In this document: one piece after another, positions 25,355-34,689 of the stretch
Numbering within the stretch: position 1 is the stretch's first letter
Layout: each line of letters opens with the position of its first letter
From: an uncultured bacterium
GTDB lineage: Bacteria; Bacillota; Negativicutes; Acidaminococcales; Acidaminococcaceae
Reading direction: 5' to 3'
DNA: 64,000 nt
Assembly (NCBI GenBank): GCA_905215645.1
Contig: CAJMQS010000006.1
Span: forward strand, 22,276 to 86,275
Notes under the pieces: generated by a model
Seen by the model: only the letters and a program-made list of their open reading frames with translations
The model's database searches: none
What the model was told of the DNA's origin: nothing
Made by a program: the position numbers and the translations under genes

Positions 25355-25384
25355 TTGATTTTTCAGACAGTTTCCATGTATACT
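25355..25384 (+). promoter_or_regulatory. Promoter of dprA
   Basis: TTGATT, 18-base spacer, TATACT on the plus strand, giving a leader of about 135 bases before dprA. It lies almost back to back with the hydF promoter. Confidence 0.6.
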
Positions 25385-25525
25385 TATTAGCGTTTGTAGG
25401 CGGACTTTTTTTCTTCATTAATTTCTTTCCGGTCCGTCTGGAAATCTTTGTCTTTCATGGCATCTTCTTTTTTATCAGATATCATTTTCATCAGCATGGA
25501 CTGCAGCAAGGGATGTGAAAGAGAC

Positions 25526-26632
25526 ATGGAACAGATCTATTGTGCCGCATTGACATCGCTCCTCAATTATGACGCCCCTCTCTGGGTGCCCCGGTTCCGG
25601 GAGACTTTCGGTTCTTGCCGGGCTGCTTGGGAAGCTGGGCGGAAGGATCTGGCCGGCGCCGGCCTCCTTTCCCGGGAACTTTCCCAAGTTTGGGATTCTG
25701 CCCGCAAGGAAGCCCTGCCGGAGCGGATCTATGACTACTGCCAAAAGCATCAGGTACGCCTTTTGGGCCGCTGGAGCCCGGGCTATCCTCCTCTTCTGGC
25801 ACAGCTTTCCGCGCCCCCTCCGGTGCTCTACTGCAAAGGGGAGCTGCCGAAAGAGGAAAGCGCCCTGGCCATCGTAGGGTCCCGGAAAGCCACGGATTAC
25901 GGACTGGGAGCGGCCGGGCAGTTTGCCCGGGCGGCAGCGGCAGAAGGGGTGCCTGTAATCAGTGGCGGCGCCTACGGCATCGATGCGGCGGCCCATCGGG
26001 CGGTCCTGGATGCAGGGGGCAAGACGGTGGCCGTCCTGGGAGGCGGCCTGGAAGAACTGTATCCCCGCCGACACCTGCGGCTTTTCGACCGGATCTGCCA
26101 AGAGGGGGCCTTGGTGACGGAATATGATCCCTGGACACCGCCTCTGCCCCAGAACTTCCCTCTCCGGAACCGAATCATCGTGGGCCTTTCCAAGGCTGTC
26201 CTGGTGGTGGAAGCGGCCATCCGCAGCGGAGCCATGAGTACGGCCCATGCGGCCGTCGATGAGAACCGGGAGCTGTTTGCCGTCCCCGGTCCCATTTCTT
26301 CCGAGACCAGCCAGGGGACCCATCGGCTGCTGAAGCAGGGAGCCAGGCTGGCCGATGACCCGGAAGAAATCCTGGAGTTCCTGCTGGGCCCCCGGGCAGA
26401 GCGGACCCCTCCCCAAGCGGCAGAGACCGATCTGTTCCGGGACCTGTCCCCGTCCGAACAGAAAAAAGCCAGGGCCCTGTGCACCTGGCTCCAGAAACAC
26501 CAGGGCGCATCCCTGGAAGAAATTGCCGACCATTTCCCCTGGCCGCTGCCCGTCCTCAGTACCCTCCTCCTGGAGCTGGAACTGGGAGGAAGGGTCCAGC
26601 GGAACAGCCGGAATCGCTATAATGCAGTATAG
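25526..26632 (+). CDS. dprA: DNA-processing protein DprA/Smf
   Basis: 368 residues from ATG 25526, which gives the usual family length; an earlier in-frame ATG at 25448 would add an atypical hydrophobic tail inside the leader. Rossmann-fold core: ALAIVGSRKATDYG, VISGGAYGIDAAAHRA, VAVLGGGLEELYPRRH, LRNRIIVGLSKAVLVVEA. A C-terminal winged-helix-like tail (LQKHQGASLEEIADHFPWP) follows. It loads RecA on incoming single-stranded DNA during transformation. First gene of the conserved dprA-topA-trmFO-xerC-codY run. Confidence 0.92.
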   Translation: MEQIYCAALTSLLNYDAPLWVPRFRETFGSCRAAWEAGRKDLAGAGLLSRELSQVWDSARKEALPERIYDYCQKHQVRLLGRWSPGYPPLLAQLSAPPPVLYCKGELPKEESALAIVGSRKATDYGLGAAGQFARAAAAEGVPVISGGAYGIDAAAHRAVLDAGGKTVAVLGGGLEELYPRRHLRLFDRICQEGALVTEYDPWTPPLPQNFPLRNRIIVGLSKAVLVVEAAIRSGAMSTAHAAVDENRELFAVPGPISSETSQGTHRLLKQGARLADDPEEILEFLLGPRAERTPPQAAETDLFRDLSPSEQKKARALCTWLQKHQGASLEEIADHFPWPLPVLSTLLLELELGGRVQRNSRNRYNAV

Positions 26633-26644
26633 GAGGAGAAAATC

Positions 26645-28720
26645 GTGACAAACAAACTGGTCATTGTGGAATCCCCTACGAAAGCCAAGACCATTGAAAA
26701 GTTCCTGGGTAAAACCTTTACAGTCCGCGCCTCCATGGGGCATCTGCGGGACCTGCCCAAGAGCCAGTTCGGTGTCGACGTAGAGCATGATTTCACTCCC
26801 AAATACATCAACATCCGGGGCAAGGGCCCTTTGATCAAGGAACTGAAGACCCTGGCCAAGAAAGCCGACAAGATCTATCTGGCAACGGACCCGGACCGGG
26901 AGGGGGAGGCTATCGCCTGGCACCTGAGCTATATCCTGGGAGTGGACCCAGCGGCACCTTGCCGGATCTCTTTCCATGAAATCACCCAGACGGCCATCAA
27001 GGGGGCTCTGAAAGAACCCCAAGCCATCGATATGGACAAGGTGGATGCTCAGCAGGCCCGCCGGATCCTGGACCGGATCGTAGGGTATCAGCTGAGCCCC
27101 CTGCTCTGGCGGAAGGTCCGGAAAGGCCTCAGCGCCGGCCGTGTCCAGAGTGTGGCGGTGAAGATCATCTGTGACCGGCAGAAAGCCATCGATGATTTCG
27201 AACCGGAAGAATACTGGACGGTTTCCGTAGTCCTGGCTCCTGGGAAGACCCCCAAGATCACGGCGGATGTGACCAAGAAAGACGGAAAGAAACTGGAGAT
27301 CCATAACCAGGCCGAAGCCCAGCAGGTCACAGAAGATCTGAAAAAGGCCCATTACCAGGTTACGGACTGCTCCGTACGGGACCGGCTGCGGAAGCCGGCG
27401 CCTCCCTTCACCACCAGCAGCCTCCAGCAGGAAGCCAACAAGCGGCTGAATTTCTCCACTAAGAAAGTCATGATGCTGGCCCAGCAGCTGTATGAAGGGG
27501 TCACTCTGGGCCGGAAGGGCTCCATCGGCCTCATCACCTACATGCGTACGGACTCGGTCCATCTGGCAGATGCCGCCGTGGCGGAGATCCGGGGTTATGT
27601 CGGAGAAAATTACGGGGATGCCTACCTGCCCAAGAAGCCCAATGTATACAGCAGCCGGAAAAACGCCCAGGAAGCCCATGAAGCCATCCGTCCCACCAGT
27701 GTGGAACGGACCCCGGAAGAGATGAGCAAATATCTGGACCGGGATCAGCTGCGGCTCTATACCCTGATCTGGAAGCGGACCGTGGCCAGCCAGATGGCCA
27801 GCAGCGTCAGTACCCTGACCACCCTCACCATCAGCGGGGACAAGTACGAACTGAAAGCCACCGGTTCTGTGGTGAAGTTCGACGGATTCCTGAAACTGGC
27901 GGACCGGAAAGATGAAGAAAAGGACAAGAAAGTCCCGGCCCTGGAGAAGGGGACGGCCCTGGATCTGATCCGGCTCAACGAAGCGGCGCAGCATTTCACT
28001 GAACCCCCGGCCAACTTCACAGAAGCTACTTTGGTCAAAGAACTGGAAGAAAAAGGCATCGGCCGGCCCAGCACCTATTCTCCCATCATCCAGACCATCC
28101 TGGCCAGAGGGTATGTGGCCAAGGAAGGGAAGAAGCTCCTGCCTACAGAGCTGGGGAAACTGACCATCGACATGCTGACCCAGTATTTCTCTCCTTTCAT
28201 CGATGTGCCTTTCAGTGCCCATATGGAAAGTGAACTGGATGCCATCAGTGAACACAAGACTGACAAGGAAACGGTGCTCCGGGAGTTCTACGGGCCTTTC
28301 GAGAAGGCCTTGAAGGTGGCGGATGAAAACATCCCCGTGGTGGAACAGCCGGTGATCGTCAGCGACGTGAAATGCGAGAAATGCGGCCGTTTCATGGTGG
28401 TGAAGGAAGGGCGCCACGGCAAATTCCTGGCCTGTCCCGGGTTCCCGGAATGCCGGAACACCAAACCCATCCTGGTGAAAGTGGGGGTGAAATGCCCCCA
28501 GTGCGGCGGAGATCTGATCGAACGGCACAGCAAGACGGGTCGCCTGTTCTACGGTTGTTCCAATTATCCCACCTGCCGGTTCACGTCCTGGGACAAGCCC
28601 ACCAATGAAACCTGCCCCCAGTGCGGCAGCATGATGGTGGAACACCGGGAGCGGAACGGGAAGACCGTGCTCCACTGCAGTAACGAGAAATGTCCCAATG
28701 CTTCTTTGAAGAAAAAATAG
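26645..28720 (+). CDS. topA: DNA topoisomerase I
   Basis: 691 residues, type IA topoisomerase that relaxes negative supercoils. Toprim domain KLVIVESPTKAKTIEKFLG, ATDPDREGEAIAW; active-site Tyr in GLITYMRTDS; three C-terminal four-cysteine zinc ribbons (CEKCGRF...CPGFPEC, CPQCGGD...CSNYPTC, CPQCGSM...CSNEKC). GTG start 12 bases after dprA with GGAGGA upstream. Length is normal for Firmicutes. Confidence 0.96.
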   Translation: MTNKLVIVESPTKAKTIEKFLGKTFTVRASMGHLRDLPKSQFGVDVEHDFTPKYINIRGKGPLIKELKTLAKKADKIYLATDPDREGEAIAWHLSYILGVDPAAPCRISFHEITQTAIKGALKEPQAIDMDKVDAQQARRILDRIVGYQLSPLLWRKVRKGLSAGRVQSVAVKIICDRQKAIDDFEPEEYWTVSVVLAPGKTPKITADVTKKDGKKLEIHNQAEAQQVTEDLKKAHYQVTDCSVRDRLRKPAPPFTTSSLQQEANKRLNFSTKKVMMLAQQLYEGVTLGRKGSIGLITYMRTDSVHLADAAVAEIRGYVGENYGDAYLPKKPNVYSSRKNAQEAHEAIRPTSVERTPEEMSKYLDRDQLRLYTLIWKRTVASQMASSVSTLTTLTISGDKYELKATGSVVKFDGFLKLADRKDEEKDKKVPALEKGTALDLIRLNEAAQHFTEPPANFTEATLVKELEEKGIGRPSTYSPIIQTILARGYVAKEGKKLLPTELGKLTIDMLTQYFSPFIDVPFSAHMESELDAISEHKTDKETVLREFYGPFEKALKVADENIPVVEQPVIVSDVKCEKCGRFMVVKEGRHGKFLACPGFPECRNTKPILVKVGVKCPQCGGDLIERHSKTGRLFYGCSNYPTCRFTSWDKPTNETCPQCGSMMVEHRERNGKTVLHCSNEKCPNASLKKK

Positions 28721-28733
28721 AAAGGAAATTTCC

Positions 28734-30050
28734 ATGGCTATCCATATCATCGGGGCGGGGCTGGCCGGCTGTGAGGCAGCCTGGCAGCTGACCCGGCGGG
28801 GGATCCCGGTGATCCTCCACGAGATGCGCCCGGGGAAAAGCGACCCGGCCCATCACACCCCCTACTACAGCGAACTGGTCTGCAGCAATTCCCTGCGGGC
28901 CAACAATATCGAAAATGCCGTCGGTCTCCTGAAAGAAGAGATGCGCCGGCTGGATTCCCTCATCATCGCGGCTGCCGATGCCCATCAGGTGCCGGCGGGA
29001 GGCGCCCTGGCCGTGGACCGGGAAGGGTTCGCCCAGGCAGTGACCCGGGCCATCCGGGAAAATCCCCTGATCACCGTGGTGGAAGAGGAAGTCACCGACT
29101 ACAGCCGGTTCAAGCCGGAAGACTATGTAATCACCGCCTCCGGTCCCCTGACCAGCGGCGCCTTGGCAGAAGCCATCCAGCAGCTGGTCCAGAAGGATTA
29201 CTTCCATTTCTTCGATGCGGCCGCTCCCATCGTCACCCTGGAATCCCTGGACCAGGAGAAGGTATACAAGGCATCCCGGTATGACAAAGGGGAAGCTGCC
29301 TATTACAACTGCCCCTTCACCCGGGAAGAGTACCTCCGGTTCTGGAAGGAGCTCTGCCAGGCAGAAACCGCACCGGTGAAAGATTTCGAACACAATGTGT
29401 TTGAAGCCTGTATGCCCATCGAGGAAATGGCCCTGCGGGGAGAGGACACCATGCGGTTCGGCCCCCTGAAGCCGGTGGGGCTGCCGGATCCCCGGACCGG
29501 GGAGGACCCCTATGCAGTGGTCCAGCTGCGCCAAGACAACGGCGCCGGGACCTTATATAACATTGTGGGGTTCCAGACCCATCTGAAATGGCCGGAACAG
29601 AAACGGGTGTTCCGGATGATCCCCGGATTGGAAAATGCGGAGTTCGTCCGCTATGGGGTGATGCATAAAAATTCGTATCTGAACAGCCCCCTGCTGCTGG
29701 CTCCGGACTATTCCCTCCGGGAACGTCCCCATTTTTATTTCGCCGGACAGATGACCGGGGTGGAGGGGTATGTGGAAAGCGCCGCTTCCGGGCTGGCCGC
29801 CGGCATCTATGCGGCCCGGGCCATGGCTGGGAAACCGCGGGTGCTCTTCCCACGGGAAACCGCCATAGGGGCCCTGAGCTGCTACATCAGCAATCCGGAA
29901 GTGAAGCATTTCCAGCCCATGAACATCAATTTCGGACTGATCGCACCTTGGGACGGACCTAGGATCCGGGGCAAAAAAGAAAAAAATGCGGCCATTGCAG
30001 CCAGAAGTCTAAACTTTCTTGAAAGTATAAAAAATGACTTGCATGATTAG
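28734..30050 (+). CDS. trmFO: Folate/FAD-dependent tRNA (uracil-54-C5) methyltransferase TrmFO
   Basis: 438 residues. N-terminal dinucleotide-binding motif HIIGAGLAGCEAAW, HEMRP, CSNSLRANN, and C-terminal GQMTGVEGYVESAASGL, all diagnostic of TrmFO (Gid). It makes m5U54 in the T-loop of tRNA using methylene-THF as carbon donor and FADH2, so it draws on the same folate pool as folD and fhs at the end of the window. 13 bases downstream of topA, as in many Firmicutes. Confidence 0.95.
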   Translation: MAIHIIGAGLAGCEAAWQLTRRGIPVILHEMRPGKSDPAHHTPYYSELVCSNSLRANNIENAVGLLKEEMRRLDSLIIAAADAHQVPAGGALAVDREGFAQAVTRAIRENPLITVVEEEVTDYSRFKPEDYVITASGPLTSGALAEAIQQLVQKDYFHFFDAAAPIVTLESLDQEKVYKASRYDKGEAAYYNCPFTREEYLRFWKELCQAETAPVKDFEHNVFEACMPIEEMALRGEDTMRFGPLKPVGLPDPRTGEDPYAVVQLRQDNGAGTLYNIVGFQTHLKWPEQKRVFRMIPGLENAEFVRYGVMHKNSYLNSPLLLAPDYSLRERPHFYFAGQMTGVEGYVESAASGLAAGIYAARAMAGKPRVLFPRETAIGALSCYISNPEVKHFQPMNINFGLIAPWDGPRIRGKKEKNAAIAARSLNFLESIKNDLHD

Positions 30051-30067
30051 TCTGAATATGGTAGTAT
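30039..30067 (+). promoter_or_regulatory. Promoter before xerC-codY
   Basis: TTGCAT, 17-base spacer, TAGTAT, overlapping the end of trmFO. It is followed at 30069-30083 by ATTGTCGGGAATTC, a weak partial match to the CodY box consensus. Confidence 0.6.
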
Positions 30068-30112
30068 GAATTGTCGGGAATTCAATACAATTCGTACAAT
30101 TTGAGGTGTACC

Positions 30113-31048
30113 ATGGAACGGAAGAGAAACATGGAACCGAAATTGAACAATGGGCAGCTGGTGGAGGCTTTTGCTTCTTATCTGGAAGTGGAAAAAGATG
30201 ACTCTCCCCTGACCATTGCCAATTATGAGGCGGATATCCGGCATTTCACGGATTTTATGGCAACCCGGTCCGAAGATGCCGCTTGGCCTGCCATTACGGT
30301 CCTGGACATCCGTTCCTATCTGGCACTGATGCACGATGAGAAACTTTCGCGGCGGACCATCGCCCGGCGGATCTCTGCGCTCCGTTCCTTCTACCGGTAT
30401 CTGCGCCGGGAGGGGATCGTCCGGACCAATCCCTTTGCCAAGGTACGGACCCCGAAACTGGAAAAGAAGCTGCCTGTATTTTTGGAAGAATTCGAAATCA
30501 ATCTGCTGCTGCGGATGCCGGATGTAGAAACCGTCCTGGGCCGCCGGGACAGAGCGATCCTGGAATTCCTCTATTCCACAGGCTGCCGGGTTTCAGAACT
30601 GGTGGGACTCACCATGACCCGCGTGGATCTGGGCAACCGGTATGCGGTACTCATGGGAAAGGGGCATAAGGAACGGCTGGTGCCACTGGGCCATCCCTGT
30701 GTCCGGGCCCTGGAAGCCTATCTCACCGGGAGCCGGGGCGTGGTGATGCGGAAGTACCATGTGCCGCCTCATTCCTTTGTGTTCGTGAACAGCCGGGGGA
30801 CTCCCCTGAGTGCACGGAGTGTACGGAGGATCCTGGACAAATATGTGGAAATGACGGCCATGCAGAAGCATGTGAGCCCCCATACCATCCGGCATACCTT
30901 TGCCACCCATCTGCTGGATCATGGGGCGGATCTGCGGGCTGTACAGGAATTATTGGGACATGTGAGCTTATCGACTACACAGATTTACACTCATGTGACG
31001 GCGGAACGTCTCACTGCCGTCTATGAGAAACATCATCCAAGGGCCTAG
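30113..31048 (+). CDS. xerC: Tyrosine recombinase XerC
   Basis: 311 residues. N-terminal SAM-like core-binding domain, catalytic domain with Arg in TGCRVSELVGL, Lys in GKGHKERLVPLG, HTIRHTFATHLLDHGADL (His and Arg), GHVSLSTTQIYTHV (His and nucleophilic Tyr). It resolves chromosome dimers at dif. Start taken at ATG 30113 with GAGGTG 6 bases upstream; the earlier ATG 30071 lacks a Shine-Dalgarno. Position between trmFO and codY is the conserved place of the host xerC (codV), so it is not an element integrase. Confidence 0.92.
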   Translation: MERKRNMEPKLNNGQLVEAFASYLEVEKDDSPLTIANYEADIRHFTDFMATRSEDAAWPAITVLDIRSYLALMHDEKLSRRTIARRISALRSFYRYLRREGIVRTNPFAKVRTPKLEKKLPVFLEEFEINLLLRMPDVETVLGRRDRAILEFLYSTGCRVSELVGLTMTRVDLGNRYAVLMGKGHKERLVPLGHPCVRALEAYLTGSRGVVMRKYHVPPHSFVFVNSRGTPLSARSVRRILDKYVEMTAMQKHVSPHTIRHTFATHLLDHGADLRAVQELLGHVSLSTTQIYTHVTAERLTAVYEKHHPRA

Positions 31049-31060
31049 GGAGGGACTATT

Positions 31061-31837
31061 ATGTTAGCTTTACTGGAAAAAACGCGTATGATCAACAAAC
31101 TGCTGCAGAACACGGAAACGGTCAGCTACAAGAAAATGGCTGAAGTACTGAAAGACGTGATCAAGGCGAACATCTACATCGTAGCCTGCGATGGGGAACT
31201 GCTGGGATATTCCATCCTGGACGGTTTCGAATGTGAGCTGATGATCAAAAAGGTGCTGGATGTGGGCCGTTTCCCTGCTGAATATGTGAAATGGCTGGAA
31301 GGGATCCGGGAGACTTCTTCCAATTACCGCCTGGTGAAGAACATGTGCGCTTTCAGCGAAGGCACCAAATGCCTCTTTGAAAGCAAATATACCACCGTTG
31401 TGCCCATTTTCGGGAACGGCGTCCGTCTGGGGACCCTGATCCTGGGCAAATTCAAGAAGGAATTCGTGGATTCTGACCTGCTGCTGTCTGAATATGCTGC
31501 TACGGTCATCGGGATGCAGCTGCTCCATGATAAAGCCATGCACATCGAAGAAGCCAGCCGGAAGAAAGCCATGGTCCAGATTGCTTTCTCCAACCTGAGC
31601 TACAGTGAATTGGAAGCCATTTCTGAAATCCTCAAGGCACTGCCCGGGGACGAAGGACTGCTGGTGGCCAGCAAAATCGCTGACCAGGCCGGGATCACCC
31701 GGAGTGTGATCGTCAACGCCCTGCGGAAATTCGAAAGCGCCGGGGTACTGGAAACCGAATCCCTGGGGATGAAGGGAACCTATGTACGGATCCTCAACGA
31801 ATACCTGCGGGATGGACTGAAGGAACACAAGAAATAA
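31061..31837 (+). CDS. codY: Global GTP/branched-chain amino acid-responsive repressor CodY
   Basis: 258 residues. N-terminal GAF domain beginning MLALLEKTRMINKLLQ, which senses isoleucine, leucine and valine; C-terminal winged helix SKIADQAGITRSVIVNALRKFESAG that binds DNA. CodY represses nutrient-acquisition and amino-acid genes in rich medium. It follows xerC by 12 bases; the hslVU protease genes that sit between them in Bacillus are missing. RBS GGGAGG. Ends at a clear terminator. Confidence 0.95.
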   Translation: MLALLEKTRMINKLLQNTETVSYKKMAEVLKDVIKANIYIVACDGELLGYSILDGFECELMIKKVLDVGRFPAEYVKWLEGIRETSSNYRLVKNMCAFSEGTKCLFESKYTTVVPIFGNGVRLGTLILGKFKKEFVDSDLLLSEYAATVIGMQLLHDKAMHIEEASRKKAMVQIAFSNLSYSELEAISEILKALPGDEGLLVASKIADQAGITRSVIVNALRKFESAGVLETESLGMKGTYVRILNEYLRDGLKEHKK

Positions 31838-31854
31838 GCAAGAGTTTTTCCTGG

Positions 31855-31893
31855 AAAGGGCCGAACTGCCAGATGCAGTTTGACCCTTTTTCT
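31855..31893 (+). terminator. Rho-independent terminator of codY
   Basis: AAAGGGCCGAACTG, loop, CAGTTTGACCCTTTTT; 14-bp imperfect stem with T-run. Confidence 0.85.
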
Positions 31894-31919
31894 GCTTTAT
31901 GGTAGTATGATAGGAATAT

Positions 31920-31944
31920 GGGGCTGTTGTCTGTGCAACAGCCC
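31920..31944 (+). terminator. GGGGCTGTTGC-type hairpin
   Basis: GGGGCTGTTGT CTGT GCAACAGCCCC without T-run, directly before a partial repeat element. Confidence 0.5.
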
Positions 31945-31990
31945 CGTCAGCGGTCAGCGGCCGAATGCGGCCAGCTGCGCTGGCTTTGAC
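31945..31990. repeat. Partial heptad-armed element
   Basis: One arm only (GTCAGCGGTCAGCGGCC) followed by the GGCCAGCTGCGCTGGCT hairpin that corresponds to the GGAAGCCAGC hairpin of the complete elements. The other half is missing. Confidence 0.5.
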
Positions 31991-32026
31991 TTTAAGGAAT
32001 CTACACTGAAGGAAAGGATTTTTTTC

Positions 32027-32653
32027 ATGCTCAATCTGGACGCGTCTCTGATTTACCGGATCCCGGCGCTGCTCTTTACCATCACGGTCCATGAATACGC
32101 CCATGGGGCTATGTCTTCCAGCCTGGGGGACCCTACCCCGGAAGCGGACGGCCGGCTGACCATGAACCCTCTGGCCCATTTGGATCTGATCGGATCCCTG
32201 ATGCTGCTTTTGGTGGGTTTTGGCTGGGCCAAACCGGTCCGGGTGGATCCCCGGTATTATCCTGATATGCGGAAAGGGATGCTGCAGGTGGCCTTTGCCG
32301 GGCCGGGCAGCAATCTGTTCGTGACTTTCCTGGCCATGCTGCTCCAACTGGTACTGGCCCGGTATTTCAATGCCGGGCGTGGGGTCCTGCTGTTTTTGAA
32401 CTGGCTCATGCTGTATAATGTCTGGTTCGCCTTTTTCAACCTGCTCCCCATCCCTCCCATGGACGGCTACAATGTACTCCGGACCCTGCTTCCCTATGAC
32501 AAGGCGGCTGCCTATGAACGGCTGGTGGGGCCCTATGTCAACTTGATCCTCATCGTCCTTTGCTTCACCGGCGTCGTGAGCGTGGTGATCACGCCTCTTT
32601 CCACCCTGTATCTCCGGCTGTGCCGGGCGATCTTGGCCCTGGTGCTGTTCTAA
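32027..32653 (+). CDS. Site-2 protease-like M50 metalloprotease, membrane protein
   Basis: 208 residues, four to five membrane segments. Zinc site HEYAH near residue 23 and the second motif NLLPIPPMDG. This is the short rhomboid-like M50 (YwhC/YdfI type) that lacks PDZ domains, found upstream of scpA in many Firmicutes. Substrate unknown. ATG 32027 is used because GGAAAGGA stands 8-10 bases upstream; the frame extends further back only through repeat DNA. Confidence 0.85.
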   Translation: MLNLDASLIYRIPALLFTITVHEYAHGAMSSSLGDPTPEADGRLTMNPLAHLDLIGSLMLLLVGFGWAKPVRVDPRYYPDMRKGMLQVAFAGPGSNLFVTFLAMLLQLVLARYFNAGRGVLLFLNWLMLYNVWFAFFNLLPIPPMDGYNVLRTLLPYDKAAAYERLVGPYVNLILIVLCFTGVVSVVITPLSTLYLRLCRAILALVLF

Positions 32654-32677
32654 CGGAAGAGGGAAGAAGGCGGCCGC

Positions 32678-33406
32678 GTGTACCAAGTGAAACTGGCGGA
32701 TTTCGAAGGGCCTCTGGACCTTCTGATCCATCTCATCGAAAAAGACAAAATCGATATCTATGATATCCCCATCGTATCTGTGACGGAGCAGTACATCGCC
32801 TACCTCAACGCCATGCAGGAATACAGCCTGGAAGTGGCCAGCGAATTCCTGCTGATGGCGGCCATGCTGCTCCAGATCAAATCCCGGATGCTCCTGCCCA
32901 AAGATCCGGAAGAAGAGGGGGAGGAGGAAGCGGATCCCCGGCAGATGCTGGTTTCCATGCTGGTGGAATACCGGAAGACGAAAAAACAGGCCCAGGCCCT
33001 CCGGGAATGCCTCCAGCGGGCCAGCCTCCAGACGGCCCGACCGCCTCTTCCCCTGGGGAAGACCCTCCAGAAGGTGAAGCGGTACGGCTTGGCAGATTTG
33101 CTCCGGGCCCTGGCCGGGCTGCTGCCCAAGCAGGAAGTCGAAGATGCGGTGATCCCCCGGCAGGAATTCCCGGTCCAGGAACGGATGGAGGCCATCCGCA
33201 CGGCCCTGGGGAAAACCAGGAAAGGGCTGGATTTCCGGCAGCTGCTGGGGGACCGGAAGAACCACAGCGAAATCATTTCCACGTTCCTGGCGGTGCTGGA
33301 ACTGCTGCGGCTGAAGGAAATCGATCTGATCCAGGAGGAACCCTTTGGCCCCATGGTCCTGGAGCCCCGGAAGGAGGAAACCCATGAAACTGACGAAAAC
33401 CGCTGA
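32678..33406 (+). CDS. scpA: Segregation and condensation protein A
   Basis: 242 residues, kleisin subunit of the SMC-ScpAB condensin. N-terminal YQVKLADFEGPLDLLIHLIEKDKIDIYDIPI is the diagnostic ScpA opening; the C-terminal winged helix ends in STFLAVLELLRLKEIDLIQEEPFG. GTG start. Overlaps scpB by 23 bases, which implies coupled translation. Confidence 0.93.
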   Translation: MYQVKLADFEGPLDLLIHLIEKDKIDIYDIPIVSVTEQYIAYLNAMQEYSLEVASEFLLMAAMLLQIKSRMLLPKDPEEEGEEEADPRQMLVSMLVEYRKTKKQAQALRECLQRASLQTARPPLPLGKTLQKVKRYGLADLLRALAGLLPKQEVEDAVIPRQEFPVQERMEAIRTALGKTRKGLDFRQLLGDRKNHSEIISTFLAVLELLRLKEIDLIQEEPFGPMVLEPRKEETHETDENR

Positions 33407-33932
33407 ACTGGAGGCCCTGCTCTTTGCCAGCGGAGATCCTTTGACTTTGGAACGGGCAGCGGTTGCCCTGTTCTGTACCACGGGAGAAGCGGCGGACCTC
33501 CTGGAACAGCTCCAAGAGGAGTACCGGAAAGACAACAGGGGCATCGAACTGCGGAAAGTGGCCGGAGGCTGGCAGCTGGTGACCAAGAAAGAAGCCGCCG
33601 GGCTGATCCGCCGTCTCCAGGAAAAACAGGAAGTCAAACTGTCCAACGCGGCTATGGAAACCTTGGCCATCGTGGCCTTCCGGCAGCCCGTGACCAAAAG
33701 CGAGATGGAAGCCATCCGGGGCGTGAAAGTGGATGGGGTCCTGGGAAACCTGGTGGAACTGGGACTGATCGCTGAAGTGGGACGGAAAGAAGCCCTGGGG
33801 CGCCCCATCCTCTATGGGACCACAGAAATCTTCCTCCGGACATTCGGTCTGGATTCCCTGGAGGACCTGCCCCAGATCCCGGAAGAGGTACTGGAAGGCC
33901 AGGGAGAAGACCCGGAACCTTTATTCGACTGA
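33384..33932 (+). CDS. scpB: Segregation and condensation protein B
   Basis: 182 residues, two winged-helix domains: LEALLFASGDPLTLERAAVAL at the N-terminus and SNAAMETLAIVAFRQPVTKSEMEAIRGVKVDGVLGNLVELGLI in the middle, the ScpB hallmark. Binds ScpA and bridges SMC heads. Start ATG 33384 with AAGGAGG 5 bases before. Confidence 0.94.
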   Translation: MKLTKTAELEALLFASGDPLTLERAAVALFCTTGEAADLLEQLQEEYRKDNRGIELRKVAGGWQLVTKKEAAGLIRRLQEKQEVKLSNAAMETLAIVAFRQPVTKSEMEAIRGVKVDGVLGNLVELGLIAEVGRKEALGRPILYGTTEIFLRTFGLDSLEDLPQIPEEVLEGQGEDPEPLFD

Positions 33933-33956
33933 CAGAAAGGAATCTTAAAGGAAGCT

Positions 33957-34688
33957 ATGGAACAAGCGAAGGAACGGCTGCAGAAAGTCATGGCAGCGGC
34001 CGGTGTGGCATCACGCCGGGAATGTGAAAAAATCATCCTGGCCGGAAGGGTCCAGGTGAACGGCGCAGCGGTCACGGAACTGGGGACCCGGGTGGGGCCC
34101 AAGGACCGGGTGACGGTGGACGGGAAGCCCCTCAAACGGAAAATCCTCCGGAAAACCTATCTGCTGTACAAGCCCCGGGGCGTGGTGACCACCATGAAAG
34201 ATCCCCAGGGACGGAAAACGGTGGCAGATCTCATGGCCGGCCTCCACCAGCGGCTGTATCCTGTGGGACGGCTGGATTACCAGACGGAAGGGTTGCTGCT
34301 CATGACCAATGACGGAGAACTGGCCCAGCATCTCACCCATCCCAGCCACCATGTGGACAAAACCTATGAGGTGGAAGTCAAAGGCCGGGTCCCGGAGGAG
34401 AAACTGGATGTGCTGCGGCTGGGAGTGCCCCTGGAAGACGGGCTCACCTCTCCCGCGGTGGTCTATGTGAAGAAATGGGATCCGGAGCGGAATCTGACCC
34501 GGTTCACGGTGACCATCCATGAAGGACGGAACCGGCAGGTCCGGCGGATGTGCGATTTCATTGGTTTCCCGGTGAAATCCCTGAAGCGGATCCAAGTAGG
34601 GGACCTGACCTTGGAAGGGATGAAAAAAGGAGAATTCCGGGAGCTGACTCCGGAAGAGATCGCTTCTCTGGAAGCGCAGGTGGACTGA
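33957..34688 (+). CDS. rluB: 23S rRNA pseudouridine synthase (RluB/RsuA family)
   Basis: 243 residues. N-terminal S4 domain (RLQKVMAAAGVASRRECEKII) and RsuA-type catalytic domain with the active Asp in GRLDYQTEGLLLMTNDG, plus GRNRQVRRM. Place after scpAB matches RluB, which modifies 23S rRNA near position 2605. Strict target is inferred from family and context. Confidence 0.9.
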   Translation: MEQAKERLQKVMAAAGVASRRECEKIILAGRVQVNGAAVTELGTRVGPKDRVTVDGKPLKRKILRKTYLLYKPRGVVTTMKDPQGRKTVADLMAGLHQRLYPVGRLDYQTEGLLLMTNDGELAQHLTHPSHHVDKTYEVEVKGRVPEEKLDVLRLGVPLEDGLTSPAVVYVKKWDPERNLTRFTVTIHEGRNRQVRRMCDFIGFPVKSLKRIQVGDLTLEGMKKGEFRELTPEEIASLEAQVD

Positions 34689-34689
34689 C

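Noticed and set aside
25475..28750. Long open frame of 1091 codons on the minus strand opposite dprA and topA
   Set aside because: It is antisense to two certain genes; such frames arise from GC-rich codon bias. No domain is recognisable and it is His/Gln/Pro/Phe-rich as expected of a shadow frame.
30113..31048. Phage or island integrase
   Set aside because: Position between trmFO and codY and sequence motifs mark it as the housekeeping XerC.
31070..33808. Minus-strand open frame of 912 codons opposite codY, the M50 protease and scpAB
   Set aside because: Antisense to several certain genes and crosses their terminators and repeat; no motif or start signal.
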